From an uncultured Pseudomonadales bacterium (lineage in GTDB: Bacteria > Pseudomonadota > Gammaproteobacteria > Pseudomonadales > Balneatricaceae): a DNA stretch of 64,000 bases. Positions 17,401 through 27,565 of this stretch are shown here, piece after piece (position 1 is the first letter of the stretch; every line of letters begins with the position of its first letter). Where the stretch lies: contig CALSNA010000005.1 of the NCBI GenBank assembly GCA_943787595.1, positions 248,001-312,000 of the forward strand, in the 5' to 3' direction. The notes beneath the pieces were generated by a model, which saw nothing but the letters and a program-made list of their open reading frames with translations, did no database searches and was not told the DNA's origin. A program made the position numbers and the translations under genes.

Positions 17401-18315
17401 CTACTCTGTCTTTATCCTTTTCAAGACTATATTGGCAATAGTGCCCAATACAATTAAACTTCCTCCGGTTATGGTATAAGCACTGGGTATTTCTGCAAAT
17501 ACTACCCAGCCGAGAATAGCAGCAAATATAACCTGAACATAGGAATAAGCTGTCGCTGTAGAAGCTTGCTCATATTGCATTGCCTTGGTTAAACCAATCT
17601 GGCCAATCTGTGTAAAAATACCTACCAATAATAAAAGCACCATAGCCTCAAAATCAGGCATAACAAAATCTTTACCCAGTAAAAATAAAGAGATTGGCAA
17701 AGCTATCATTGGAAAATAAAAAATAATAACTGAAGAATCCTCAGTTTGACTGAGTTTCCTGACCAAAGCATAAGCTACTCCACTACCAAAAGCACCTAAT
17801 AGACCTGCTGCAACACTCCAAAGTGGTAGAATAGTGTAATTAGTAACCGTAAAACCTTCGCTAAAAACCTTTGGATTAATCATAATGATTAAGCCTGTTA
17901 GACTTAGAATAATGCAAATAATTGTTGAGTAATGTACTTTTTCCTTCAGAAAAAAAAATGCCAATACTGCGGTGAATAGCGGATGTAAATACTGCAGGAT
18001 GGTGGATTCAGCCAAAGGTAACGTACTCACTGCATAATAAACACTAATTAAAGTGCAAGCACCGACAAAGCCGCGGGCAATTAACAGTGCTTTTTGATAT
18101 CCCCAAATTGAGATACCTTTGCGTTTAATATCAAAATAGCACAGAAAAATCGATACTAAAGATCTGGCTGCAACAATTTCTAATACGGGGATATCTAAAC
18201 TACTGACTAATTTCACGCAAGTTGCCATTAACGCAAAACCTAATGCCGACAAAAACATTAGGCTGGCTGCTGCGTGTCTATGGAAAATAGCAAATAAAGA
18301 ATCGTTATATTGCAA
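17401..18315 (-). CDS. EamA/DMT-family transporter
   Basis: This 304-residue protein has ten predicted transmembrane helices arranged as two EamA repeats. The first runs from FLSALGFALMATCVKLV to TSLTGLIIMIN-like helices (about 15-145), the second starts at WSVAAGLLGAFGSGVAYALV. The hallmark at the end of repeat 1 (ILQYLHPLFTAVLAFFFLKE) is conserved. Such proteins export small metabolites or amino acids across the inner membrane; the substrate is unknown. Length is normal. It is single-gene; an IS3 relic lies just upstream. Confidence 0.88.
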   Translation of the reverse strand: MQYNDSLFAIFHRHAAASLMFLSALGFALMATCVKLVSSLDIPVLEIVAARSLVSIFLCYFDIKRKGISIWGYQKALLIARGFVGACTLISVYYAVSTLPLAESTILQYLHPLFTAVLAFFFLKEKVHYSTIICIILSLTGLIIMINPKVFSEGFTVTNYTILPLWSVAAGLLGAFGSGVAYALVRKLSQTEDSSVIIFYFPMIALPISLFLLGKDFVMPDFEAMVLLLLVGIFTQIGQIGLTKAMQYEQASTATAYSYVQVIFAAILGWVVFAEIPSAYTITGGSLIVLGTIANIVLKRIKTE

Positions 18316-18336
18316 TTATAAATACCTCATTATTAA

Positions 18337-18882
18337 TACAATATCCCCGTAGAAATTTTGAGCCGCATTTTTATACTCAATGGGTGACATATTATTCAGT
18401 AATATCATGCGATCATTCATAATTATCAGACTTAATCTAGTCTGGAGTGATTTGTTCTACTTATCGAAGTTGATTACAAATATAGCCATCCAGAATAAGC
18501 AAATCATCACATTGTTTAGCTTGATAGTAGAAGGTGGTGCGGCTAATGCCGACGGCATCACTGCACTTAACGACACTTTTCCTATAGGATATCTGTAGTG
18601 GTTCATACCATAGTTTGCGTTTTACAACCGATACTAAATCTTTTTTACAATGGCTTCCTGCATCTGTAATTTCAGGCTTAATTCAGCATATAATTGCTTT
18701 AGTACCCGGTTTACTTCTTACAGACCTTTTATTTTCCTAGCCTCAGATACTTCCATGCCAACATGCATTGCTTCCAGAATAGCCACAATCTAACTTTTAG
18801 TCATTGATTTTATCATCGTAAAATCCCTTTTGTTTAAAAGCAATTCTACAAGTTAATTGTCTTATTTTAGGGGATAGTTGCA
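18337..18882 (-). mobile_element. Degraded IS3 element with internal deletion
   Basis: The left part (GCCGCATTTTTATACTCAATG, then GACATATTATTCAG) mirrors the OrfB 3' end of the intact copies. The right part (ATCGTAAAATCCC, then TTTTAGGGGATAGTTGCA) mirrors their OrfA start and terminal repeat. In between only about 500 of 1150 bp remain, with many stops. It is an old copy related to the IS at 9829 and 24048. Confidence 0.7.
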
Positions 18883-19630
18883 CAATCTGATTATGCAGGT
18901 CTCCTGGAGGATATAGGATACATCCATTTATCCAATATGGAATTAAGGAAAAATATGAAGTTTCTAAGGAAAGTGGTCAGAATCGACCATAAATGTTCAT
19001 TTAAGCAAATAAGCTTGACCGGATACTAAGATACTAATCACATTAGCGTGATCAACAAATAATTGAGTAACGGCCAACGGTTAAATGTCTGTATAAGGCG
19101 AGCCTGGATTCATTAAATATCCTGCAAGCATTGACGCATTTAGTGAATTCTCCCAGAGCAAGGACCTCTTAAACTGGTAAACAGTGCATATTGTTTAAGG
19201 TATTGCAGTCTAATGCCTTAATTGGAATACATTGCTTATTAACTGAATCACATGTGGGGAAAAAATACCCCTATCAAACTGTAAATCCTAGAGGTTAGAT
19301 CAACCTCTCATCATCATGAGTCTCTGCACAATCCAAGGAGTTTTTTTAATCTTGATATGATATGTCCACTTCAGATTCTTGCAGAATCAGGCAATTGAAC
19401 ACGTCAACTGTGAGGACAATATTTTATATGTTAAACCCGGTCATTGGATTACTTGCGCTGGTTACAATAAAAAACCGTAAAAATACAGGTTACCACTCTT
19501 ATTTGTAATATATATAGTCGGGGGTTATCTGCCTAACACCACTACTTTAATACTGTTTCAAGGCACTGAAATGGAATTGAGTATCCTGATTTTAAAAAAG
19601 GAACATCAGTGCTTTTTTTAACTTTTCATA
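18883..19630. other. Gap, decayed DNA
   Basis: No open frame with recognisable motifs. A GGCACTGA ... TCAGTGC pair with a long loop, followed by seven T (about 19560-19619), could be a weak plus-strand terminator of a lost gene. Confidence 0.35.
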
Positions 19631-19792
19631 TCAATGCTCATCACCCAACTTAAAGACTGGTGATTTTTTAATGCGTGTAGTGTGTGTACGCCGACGGTTA
19701 TACAGTACAACCCAACAGCCACCCATGATCACGGAGATGCCCACAATCGTACCAAAAAATAGCCAATCAAAATAATACCCTGTCAAGCCCAT
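19631..19792 (-). CDS. Small single-pass membrane protein
   Basis: This 53-residue frame starts MGLTGYYFDWLFFGTIVGIS, contains one transmembrane helix (WLFFGTIVGISVIMGGCWVVL) and then a basic segment YNRRRTHTTRIKK before a polar end. By the positive-inside rule the C-terminus is cytoplasmic. The ribosome-binding site is weak. It could be a genuine small membrane protein of an envelope complex, or the last helix of a lost larger gene. Confidence 0.4.
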   Translation of the reverse strand: MGLTGYYFDWLFFGTIVGISVIMGGCWVVLYNRRRTHTTRIKKSPVFKLGDEH

Positions 19793-20584
19793 CTTGATGC
19801 CCTGTCTGATCCAATTTAGTCAGGAAGACTTCTCCCATGACCAGTCTAGTTGATTATTGTGCCAATGATATCCCGTTGTGTTTCATCGAGCCCAATGAAC
19901 TGAGTATAACATAATATTCTATTTTTATTTTAGCTTGTTTGCTGCTCTTGCCCAATGGGGTCAATCAAAGCTGTTTTGCTAAATTATTGACATTTTGCAA
20001 GGAAAATAGCTCATCTGTATATGTGATGTAACCACACCTTTCTTTGCTCTGGATCAACCTGAAACTCGTTCAGTGAGTTTATTATCTTGCATTCACTATG
20101 CTCAATGCAAGATACAAATGTCCTCATGGTTGATTTATCTAGCGCTGATCAGGGTAAATTAAGGTATCTTGAAATAACCACAGACATAGCAAATAACGAA
20201 TACATAAGATATTATGCCTTGCTGTTCTATTGGTTTTACGATGTATTCAATATCATAACCTCTATTAGCCAAGAAAATTGCTGTGATGCCCGCTATAAGC
20301 GATACCTTGTTTAATCATGTTCCACGGTCTGACTTGCCTTTACCGCCAGGTAGATGTTCCCTGAGCACAAGTTATAATGTATCAGATCTATCATGGCGTC
20401 TTTCTATTAAACCTTCCAATTTTTTGACACCTAATTTAAAGGCATCATGGTAGTTTTCTAAAACCGCTCGTAAAAAATCATCTATTATCCAGCTAATCCA
20501 GATTTAGACAGCTAATTTGAAACAAACTGCATCACAGCCACTAGTTAATATCTGTTAAATACTCTGTAATAGCCATTGATCAGA
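19793..20584. other. Gap, decayed DNA
   Basis: A plus-strand frame at 20087-20314 (75 codons) has no recognisable motif. Elsewhere stops are dense. The segment 20230-20340 (MLLLANIE-like on the minus strand) may be transposase debris, but I cannot assign it. Confidence 0.3.
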
Positions 20585-21472
20585 TCATGAAGAATTCTGT
20601 AACTGGTTTGCTTTATGTAATTTACTGGCATTAAAAGTTTCATAAAATGCCGCAGAAATTACCATTAAACCACCTAACAGTGTTTGTAGATTTGGCTCTT
20701 CGTGAAGCACTAACATAGCAAAGATAATGCCATACAGAGGTTGCATACAAGCAATGAGAGAAAATGTCTTTGCGCGCAGGTGAATTAATGTAAACGCTAT
20801 AATCGTGTGAGGTAACGCAGTGCATATTGTACCGAGTATGATCAAGTAAAAATATATCGTATAGTCTGCATTTATCATGTCAACAGAGATAAATCCAGCT
20901 AGACATATGGAAATAATTAATGTCTGGTAGGTCATTGCCTGTACACCACTATAATGATTAAAGTATTTGCGCTGTAATAAATTCCTTAATGAATATAAAA
21001 AAGCAGATACGATTCCGATTAAAATCCCTTGAGTTACGTTATTGCCAATCGAATTTTCTGGTAAAATCAATAATATACCGATAACAACAATAATAGCACT
21101 CAGTATATCTTGCCAAACCAATCTAATATCTTCGAAAAAAGGCTCAAGTAAGACCGTAATAATTGGAAATGTAAATAAGGCAATCATACCAACTGATACA
21201 CTGGAGTACTGCATAGATGCAAAATATGTGATCCAGTGCACTGACATAATAGCTCCTAATAAAATAGCAATACCATAATCCTTCAAACAGTTAAGTCTTA
21301 TCTTTCTCCCTTGTAATACTACAAAACATAGTAGAGCCATAAATGCGATTATTGATCTGCCAAAGGTAATTTCAAGCGCATTAAGTGGAATAATTTTAGA
21401 AAATAATCCGGTTATACCAAGCAATATTATAGCAAAGTGCAGTGACCAGAGGCTTTTCTTTATGGGCTGCAT
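20585..21472 (-). CDS. EamA/DMT-family transporter
   Basis: This 295-residue protein has ten predicted helices in two EamA halves. The first half runs from FAIILLGITGLFSKIIPLNA to VVIGILLILPE, and the second begins GILIGIVSAFLYSLRNLLQR. The paired helices HWITYFASMQYSSVSVGMIA and IFAMLVLHEEPNLQTLLGG are the conserved end-of-repeat signatures. It is likely a small-metabolite exporter, not closely similar to the EamA protein at 17401. The start is plausible but its ribosome-binding site is weak. It stands alone in decayed surroundings. Confidence 0.87.
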   Translation of the reverse strand: MQPIKKSLWSLHFAIILLGITGLFSKIIPLNALEITFGRSIIAFMALLCFVVLQGRKIRLNCLKDYGIAILLGAIMSVHWITYFASMQYSSVSVGMIALFTFPIITVLLEPFFEDIRLVWQDILSAIIVVIGILLILPENSIGNNVTQGILIGIVSAFLYSLRNLLQRKYFNHYSGVQAMTYQTLIISICLAGFISVDMINADYTIYFYLIILGTICTALPHTIIAFTLIHLRAKTFSLIACMQPLYGIIFAMLVLHEEPNLQTLLGGLMVISAAFYETFNASKLHKANQLQNSS

Positions 21473-22144
21473 AGGGCTTAATGAACAATATGGAATAATA
21501 TAAAGTGTTGATTCGATCGAATCATATGATTGGCTTTAGGCACATTAAATCCAGCCAGAAGCAGTTAAAAATTCAGTTACGGCTAACATATTAAACTGAA
21601 AAAAGTTCATATAATTTTACTTGCATAACATTGAATTATTAAAATAATTACTGTAATTAACACTCCGCATACTACCCCACAACCCTATCTATCGCAATGC
21701 TGAGCCAGATAACCTGGCCCTCTAATTATATAAATGGCCATTGATTTTTGATTATACTGACCTACAGGGATACGTTTGCAAGATGATAAAAAAGAGTAAT
21801 TGCTGTGATCACAACATCAATTATAGGCTTGATCACCGTAATATATTTGGCGACCAAATGTGCCAAATATTAATCAAGTATTTGGTATATTTAAAAATTA
21901 AACATACCAAGTCATATATGCTAGGTTTCCCAAAAATTTGACTGGGTCTGTGTAAGAAGACGTTTAATATGGTATTGAATGGCGTTAAAATTCACTAATA
22001 TCAAGCCTAAAGCCATGTCACTATTAGCCTTACACAATAATCATTTGAATAATTGTACTCATTCAATCACAATGAGCTATAAAGGATTGACCTGTAATTA
22101 AATTGGCTTGTAACTGGATTTTTATTGCATTTAAGAGCATCTCA
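21473..22144. other. Gap, no gene recognised
   Basis: AT-rich with one unassigned 66-codon frame at 21741-21941. It includes the probable promoter region of the EamA gene on the minus strand and of the DUF1289 gene on the plus strand; no clear boxes can be called. Confidence 0.35.
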
Positions 22145-22375
22145 ATGCGCCGAGGTAGTCACCGTAACATTGATAATACCATTCCTTCGCCCTGTCGCAA
22201 GGTTTGTCAGCTGGCCAATGATCAACCCATCTGCCAAGGTTGCTTTAGGCATCAGGATGAGATTCGTGACTGGCTCATTATGGATCGTCAGGCTAAAATA
22301 AATACACTAAAACAAGCATTGGCACGTAAACAAAGCATGCTTCGCTCAAAGGGTGAAGGTGATGCAGATGCGTAA
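22145..22375 (+). CDS. DUF1289-family protein
   Basis: This 76-residue protein has the DUF1289 signature SPCRKVCQLANDQPICQGCF followed by RHQDEIRDW. It has four cysteines in C-x3-C-x7-C-x2-C spacing, probably a small metal-binding site. It is common in Proteobacteria as a stand-alone small protein of unknown role. ATG 22145 places the motif close to the N-terminus as in homologues; the upstream in-frame start would add 14 hydrophobic residues. Confidence 0.85.
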   Translation: MRRGSHRNIDNTIPSPCRKVCQLANDQPICQGCFRHQDEIRDWLIMDRQAKINTLKQALARKQSMLRSKGEGDADA

Positions 22376-22993
22376 GCTGAGCCAGGCAAAATCAGGTGTG
22401 AAATTCCATTGGTATCAAGTGAAAGTTACCAGTCTAGATGGCATTTGAAACAAACCACTTAAATCGCAGGGGATAACCTGCATGTTTCATGCTCATGCTA
22501 TCGACAAACATGTATTTTAGGGTTTTCTCAAGTACCTTGTAATATAGCAGACATCACAAGGGCACTTACTGCGTGTGAACCCAATTTTCAAAATCAAACA
22601 AGGTGCATATACCAGCCACTTGCTATCGTTAATTGTGCCGGGACAAACTTATCGTAACAGGCAGATATAAAGCAAAGCATGATCAGTTGTAAATTGATTG
22701 GGTTAGTAATAATGATGCCTGTCAGAACAGGTTTGTGGAATATATTAACCAAACCTGACGGGAAGATGGATGACTGGATAAAGCTTTACTACCTTTAAAA
22801 TTAAATGAAATATAAGTAATATGATATTTGATAAGTATTTAATTCAGCTTCACTTTCTATATTTTAGCTGTGTTAATAATCGATTATTGGCAAGACCATA
22901 ATCAAGATTATCTGCTTTATAATCCGCGATTTACAACATAAAAGCTCCAGAATTATAATATGTAACCACATACAATTGATGGCGGCATTTACT
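22376..22993. other. Gap, transposase-like debris
   Basis: Around 22640-22800 a minor fragment (CQNRFVEYINQT, then LDKALLPLKLN) resembles a degraded IS3-type C-terminus. No intact gene. Confidence 0.3.
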
Positions 22994-23311
22994 ATGAAAA
23001 ACTGTGTTTATAATTTTATATTAGCTATTATTATGACAATTCTGTCCATATCTATCCATGCAGCTGATATAAAAGCTGGTCGTGATAAGGCAGTTATGTG
23101 CCAAGGCTGTCATGGCCTCAATGGAAACAGTGTAGTGCCCATATTTCCTAAATTGGCAGGCCAGCATGCTGCCTATCTTGAGTCTGCGCTGAAGGCGTAC
23201 CGCGATGGCCTGCGTAAAAGCACTTCAGCGAAACAGATGATACCTATGGCAACAATCTTGAGTGACGACGATATTGCCAATCTGGCCGCTTTTTATAGCC
23301 AGGTTAAGTAA
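22994..23311 (+). CDS. Periplasmic cytochrome c, class I (c553/c4-like)
   Basis: This 105-residue protein has a signal peptide (FILAIIMTILSISIHAAD) and one heme c site CQGCH at about residue 36. The distal methionine is expected in MIPMATILSDDDIANLAAFY, the usual C-terminal helix of cytochrome c553 and of half a cytochrome c4. It would carry electrons in the periplasm between a reductase and an oxidase or peroxidase. ATG 22994 gives the normal signal length. No partner is adjacent; the MauG-type protein at 47.5 kb is one possible user. Confidence 0.88.
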   Translation: MKNCVYNFILAIIMTILSISIHAADIKAGRDKAVMCQGCHGLNGNSVVPIFPKLAGQHAAYLESALKAYRDGLRKSTSAKQMIPMATILSDDDIANLAAFYSQVK

Positions 23312-23328
23312 TAACTTAACCTGGCTAT
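23295..23328 (+). terminator. Hairpin overlapping the cytochrome stop codon
   Basis: The arms ATAGCCAGGTTAAGT and ACTTAACCTGGCTAT are exact complements around AATA. The stop codon TAA lies at the end of the left arm. No T-run follows, so it may be a bidirectional stem or an mRNA 3' end protector. Confidence 0.65.
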
Positions 23329-23360
23329 TGTAGAAAGCATGGCTCTCAAAGAAATCAGCA

Positions 23361-23410
23361 ACAGGTTCTGATCCTTCTGTTCGGGGGTTCGAATCCTTTT
23401 GGGCGTGCTA
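23361..23410 (+). pseudogene. tRNA-like 3' half (probably tRNA-Gln, CTG)
   Basis: The segment has a TTCTGAT anticodon loop, a T-arm GGGGGTTCGAATCCTTT and an acceptor ending GTGCTA. It resembles the 3' half of a tRNA-Gln but the acceptor and D-arm partners are absent and the T-stem has wobble pairs. It is another tRNA 3' scar like those near 2545 and 3791. Confidence 0.4.
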
Positions 23411-23556
23411 ATTAAATCAATAACTCAGATAGAAATGTCTCAGTTTAATTTTGACAGGATAGTCTAAAGGTTCTCTTTACGGTTCCCTTTTAAAAACACC
23501 CTTTTTATTGTGCTTATTTCTTACCAGTTATTGGCTAGATACCGGGGGTTTGATGG

Positions 23557-23802
23557 TCATTGCAGCTGTTTATCAGCAAGATAAACCACTCTTCTATTCA
23601 GCATACTATTTTCAGCCACCTTGGCTTTTGTGCCATCTGCAAACTGGTAGATATGTACTGGATGGTATTCGCCTTTGAACATGCTCACCGCATGTTCCTG
23701 TAAGACCATGGCATCTAGATGCTCCAGATAAGTCAATGGCCATAAGTCCCCTTTACCAAAGTCAACGGGCTGTTTGTTCTCACCACTGAGATCAGTGAAC
23801 AC
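23557..23802 (-). pseudogene. Fragment of an unidentified gene (shared with 36399-36493)
   Basis: The 81-codon frame includes DFGKGDLWPLTYLEHLDAMV and ends VHIYQFADGTKAKVAENSML then RRVVYLADKQLQ. The last thirty residues recur, about 75 percent alike by eye, at 36399-36493 with the same C-terminus. So it is the 3' end of a repeated, possibly transposon-linked gene. I do not recognise the family. Confidence 0.4.
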
Positions 23803-23936
23803 ATACCGCCCTATAGTACCTCTCTGTTTAAGATAACCCGGAACACAACAGCTGTTGGGTGATCACACGATGGCAGTGTTGAGGGCATGACCTTTTCCCT
23901 GAGTTAGTACTACTTGCTGGATGAGATAAACTAAAT

Positions 23937-24047
23937 TTACGCTGCCTTCGTAGCAAATACAACTGGGGGAATATCGCCCAGTGAACTATGTGGTCTGACA
24001 TGGTTATATTGGTGCCGCCATATATCTATTTCATACCGGGCTTCATC
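23937..24047 (-). pseudogene. C-terminus of a different IS3-type transposase
   Basis: The minus strand reads DEARYEIDIWRHQYNHVRPH, then SSLGDIPPVVFATKAA and a stop. This is the YN-x-x-RPHSSLG end of IS3 OrfB proteins. Its upstream part is replaced by the intact IS407-like element, whose left end begins at 24048. Confidence 0.75.
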
Positions 24048-24088
24048 TGTAAATACCCCATTCTTAACACAGCCACCTCGTAGACAGT

Positions 24089-24904
24089 TTAAGCTGCATT
24101 CCTATACTCAGTGGGCGTCATATCATTGAGCGAGTCATGCGGCCTTTGGGTGTTATAAATTTCAATCCATTCGTCCGTTATCTGCTTAACCTCCTGTAGG
24201 TTTTTAAACCAATATAAGTCCAATACTTCATGCCTATATGTACGATTAAAACGCTCTATATAGCCGTTTTGATACGGGCAACCAGGCTTGATATAGTCAA
24301 TTCTGATACTGTGAGCTAGAGCCCAATCGGTAAACACGCTTGACGTGAATTCACTGCCGTTATCAACCCGAATCTTCTCTGGATAACCATGCCATTCGCA
24401 CAACCTGTCTAAATAACGTATAACACGCAACGATGGAATGCTGGTGGCTATATCAATGCCTAATAGCTGGCGGTTAAAGTCATCGATGATGTTAAATGTT
24501 CTATAACGCACCTTGTTATGCAGCTGGTCACTCATAAAGTCCATTGACCATGTGTGCCCTTGATGATTTGGCACCGTTAATGGTTCGGGGTTTCTTGGCG
24601 GTAACCTTCGTTTGGATTTGCGCCTAAGGTTGAGCTTTAACTCCGTGTACACGCGATATACGCGCTTATGGTTCCAGTGATAGCCTAGCTTACGCAGCCG
24701 CTTAAAACACTTAGGAAAGCCCCACCTCTGGTGTTTTTCCACCAAGTCATTCAGTGCATCGATAATGGCACTATCATCTGTCAGCGTTGGCTGATAATAA
24801 AACGCCGTTCGGCTTATAGAAACGACTTTACAGCTCATTGTTACACCGATTTGGTGTGTGGCCTGTAACTCCTGAGCCCAGACTTTGCGCTCTGCCACAG
24901 GCAC
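24089..24904 (-). CDS. IS3 transposase OrfB, copy 2
   Basis: The 271 residues match copy 1 at every position, including the DDE motif segments WSMDFMSD, IRVDNGSEF and NGYIERFNRT. Identity implies recent movement or gene conversion between the copies. Confidence 0.93.
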   Translation of the reverse strand: MPVAERKVWAQELQATHQIGVTMSCKVVSISRTAFYYQPTLTDDSAIIDALNDLVEKHQRWGFPKCFKRLRKLGYHWNHKRVYRVYTELKLNLRRKSKRRLPPRNPEPLTVPNHQGHTWSMDFMSDQLHNKVRYRTFNIIDDFNRQLLGIDIATSIPSLRVIRYLDRLCEWHGYPEKIRVDNGSEFTSSVFTDWALAHSIRIDYIKPGCPYQNGYIERFNRTYRHEVLDLYWFKNLQEVKQITDEWIEIYNTQRPHDSLNDMTPTEYRNAA

Positions 24905-25164
24905 TACAGCTTTTTTATGATTTCTTCCTGTAGCTGAGATTTAAGACTTAAGTCAGCGTACATTTGCTTAAGCCTACGGTTCTCTTCTTCAAGCTCTTTT
25001 AAGCGTTTAACATCAGAGGCTTCCATGCCGCCATACTTTTCTCGCCATTTGTAAACAGTTGAATTGGCTACGCTATATTTACGGCAGATATCTTTTATTG
25101 CCATACCAGCGTCAGCTTCTTTCAAAATTGCCACTATTTGGCTTTCGGTCATGCGTTTGCTCAT
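24904..25164 (-). CDS. IS3 transposase OrfA, copy 2
   Basis: Identical to the 86-residue OrfA of copy 1, with the same HTH, coiled coil and terminal A6G slippery run for the -1 frameshift into OrfB. Confidence 0.92.
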   Translation of the reverse strand: MSKRMTESQIVAILKEADAGMAIKDICRKYSVANSTVYKWREKYGGMEASDVKRLKELEEENRRLKQMYADLSLKSQLQEEIIKKL

Positions 25165-25370
25165 CGTAAAACTGCTCTGGGATATCTTATAAAAAATTCT
25201 ACGAGTGATGTGTATTAGTTTAGGGGATAGTTACATTGAACTCCTTTTGTAATTATTGCTGGGTTCCACCCCAGGAGCTATAATTGGAAGCCTTGCTAGC
25301 ACTAATATCCCCCTAATTTTACCAAGCCTATAATTTCATTTATATTATTCCTAGCAGGAGTGAAACTTCT

Positions 25371-26518
25371 TTGCTTGTAGTTCAATTTGAGCTGCACTTA
25401 ATGGAAATTAATCTGGCTATGCGAGAAAAAAAATAATGAAAAGTGAAGATATTCTAAATGGAATATCTTTGGCAAGCTTGTTGCCGGGGCCTGTGGCGGT
25501 AAATGTTGTAGCCTACATCGGTTATTATTTACGTGGAGGAATTGGGGCAGCAGTATGTTTATTTGCAGTTATTTTACCATCATTCATACTTGTGATGGCA
25601 TTTAGCTATGTATACTTTACCTACTCAAGTATCTCTGAAGTGAAAGATGTAATGAGAGGATTATTGCCTGCTATTGCTGCCATTGTAGCTAGTGTGGCCT
25701 TTCAGTTGGGCAAGAAAAAAATAAAAAATTGTAAAGAAGCTACGCTAATGATCACTGCATTGTTACTGTTACTATTTTCCCCTCCCAATTTTAATCTTGT
25801 TATTTCACTCTTTATTATTCTCACTTTCGCTATACTGGGGCAATTTTTATTTAAAGAAAAATATAACAATCTAGAACGAATAAACATAGAGTCAAAATTA
25901 ATTAAAAAGACCATACTCATGATAACGCCTTTGGTCGCTATATTAATCGTTGGAATATTAACTCCGCAGACAGAAAATAATAGCCTACTCTATTTGGCAG
26001 TTTTATTTTCAAGTTTAAGTCTAATATTATTTGGTGGTGGCTTTGTGTTTATCCCAATAATCGGTGGTATTGTTGTGCATGATCTTGGCTGGATGTCCAT
26101 GCAAGCCTTTTCTGACGGGATTGCTATTGGTCAAATAACACCTGGTCCTATTGTTATAACTGCTGTATTTTTTGGATATAAAGTGCATGGATCCCTAGGT
26201 GCATTATTGGCGACCACTGCTATTTTTGTTCCCCCAGCTATTCTGATGTGTGCTTGCTCTAATATACTGATGGCAATTAAAGAATCTTCCTATGTCCAGT
26301 CCTCATTACATGCAATAAGATGTGGTATTATAGGAATGATTAGTGTGGCAGCCTACTCGATTCTTAAGCCAGAAATACCTACCTCTTTGACAAACTATGT
26401 GATTTTTCTACCGAGCTTTTTAATTTTTACATTATCCCTTTTGATAATTTTGCGTTTCAAGTTAGATGTTATTTGGGTTCTTGTCCTGTCTGACTTAACG
26501 GGATATATACTGTATTGA
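25371..26518 (+). pseudogene. CHR-type (chromate/sulfate) transporter, frameshifted 5' end
   Basis: The open frame 25436-26518 encodes 360 residues with about ten transmembrane helices and both CHR half-domain signatures: GISLASLLPGPVAVNVVAYI and FSDGIAIGQITPGPIVITAV. CHR proteins export chromate; several act on sulfate. The frame lacks the normal N-terminal helix. Upstream, the +1 frame reads LHLMEINLAMREKK and would join at the A8 run 25426-25433 if one A were added. Farther upstream the gene fades about 135 bp from the IS3 copy. The ATG at 25436 might still allow a shortened product. Position beside sulfate-activation genes supports a sulfate-related role. Confidence 0.75.
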
Positions 26519-26540
26519 AACCCTGGGGAAAAAAATTAAT

Positions 26541-27550
26541 ATGAACAATATATTTATGGTTGGGGAACAGCGATCTGGTTCGAATTTACTACGACTAATG
26601 TTGAATCAGGTGTCTTCCATAGCATGCCCACACCCCCCTATATTTTGCAACGTATAACACCATTGCTTAAACACTATGGTTATCTTTCTTCGAATAAAGC
26701 GTTTGACTATCTGGTAGATGATGTATGTCAGCTGGTCGAATCTAACCCGGTACCTTGGAGTAATATAAAATCTTTTAATCGTGCATAAGTGAAATCTAAA
26801 TGTAGGGATAGAAGTCTAATTGCTGTCTTCGGTTCAGTAATGGATATTTATGCAGAAGCCAATCAAGCGAACGCTTGGTTGTGTAAAAGTATGCAGTGTA
26901 TTAGATGGGCAAGTCAACTTGATAACTACTTCAAAAATCACAAGTACATATACCTTTACAGGGATGTTCGAGATGTAGCGCTTTCTTTTTATAAAGCGGT
27001 TGTTGGCGATAAACATTTTTATTTTATCACAAAACAATGGGCTGAGCTTCAGGAGATATGCTTAGAGGAGAAGAAAAGAATAGGCAGAGATCGTTTTATT
27101 AGCGTATCTTATGAAAACTTAATCTCAAAGACAGAACCAACACTGCGTTCACTATGCGATTTATTAAGCATTAAATACCAAGAAGACATGTTATCTTTTC
27201 ATCATTCAAATGAAGCAACATAGACATCACAATCAAGTAGTTTTTGGTCTAATGTAACAAAACCTATCATGGGTTATAATCGCCAGAAATTCTTAAAAGA
27301 TCTGTCTCACGAAGATGGTGTTTTAATTGAGTCTATTGCAGGGAATCTGTTAGATGTTCTGGGCTATAAAAGAGTCTATACCAAGAAGGGTCAAGAACGA
27401 ATATTTACTGAAAGTGAAATAAGAGAATTTCATAGGATTAATAAGAAGTTAAAAATAGATAAGGAGAAACATTCGGATCCCGATGATATTACTCGCCGTG
27501 AAAAACAAAATTCAGTGCTCAATAATATTGGATTGAGGCCAATTTCTTAA
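26541..27550 (+). pseudogene. Sulfotransferase, frameshift and two in-frame stops
   Basis: ATG 26541 follows GGGGAAAA, and MVGEQRSGSNLLRLMLNQV is the 5'-phosphosulfate-binding loop of sulfotransferases. The frame breaks in the C6 run 26633-26638; one more C would restore it. It then runs on through TAA (26786) and TAG (27221) to the end at 27550. The 3'-phosphate-binding segment (YIYLYRDVRDVALSFYKAV) is intact. The frame between breaks is well conserved, about 335 residues in all. It would use PAPS made by the cysC/sat genes immediately downstream (15 bp gap), so the operon logic is clear although this copy seems dead. Confidence 0.85.
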
Positions 27551-27565
27551 GGAGTTATTTTTATC

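Larger units (their letters stand above)
24048..25235 (-). mobile_element. IS3-family (IS407-like) insertion sequence, copy 2
   Basis: This is 1188 bp with the same ends as copy 1 and identical encoded proteins, in the same orientation. The left flank is ...TTCATC and the right flank TTGAAC, so no target duplication is visible. This suggests recombination or deletion after insertion. The left flank is another transposase tail and the right flank leads into a CHR transporter whose 5' end is damaged. Confidence 0.92.

Noticed and set aside
22994-23311. Full cytochrome c4
   Set aside because: Only one CxxCH; the protein is a single-domain cytochrome.
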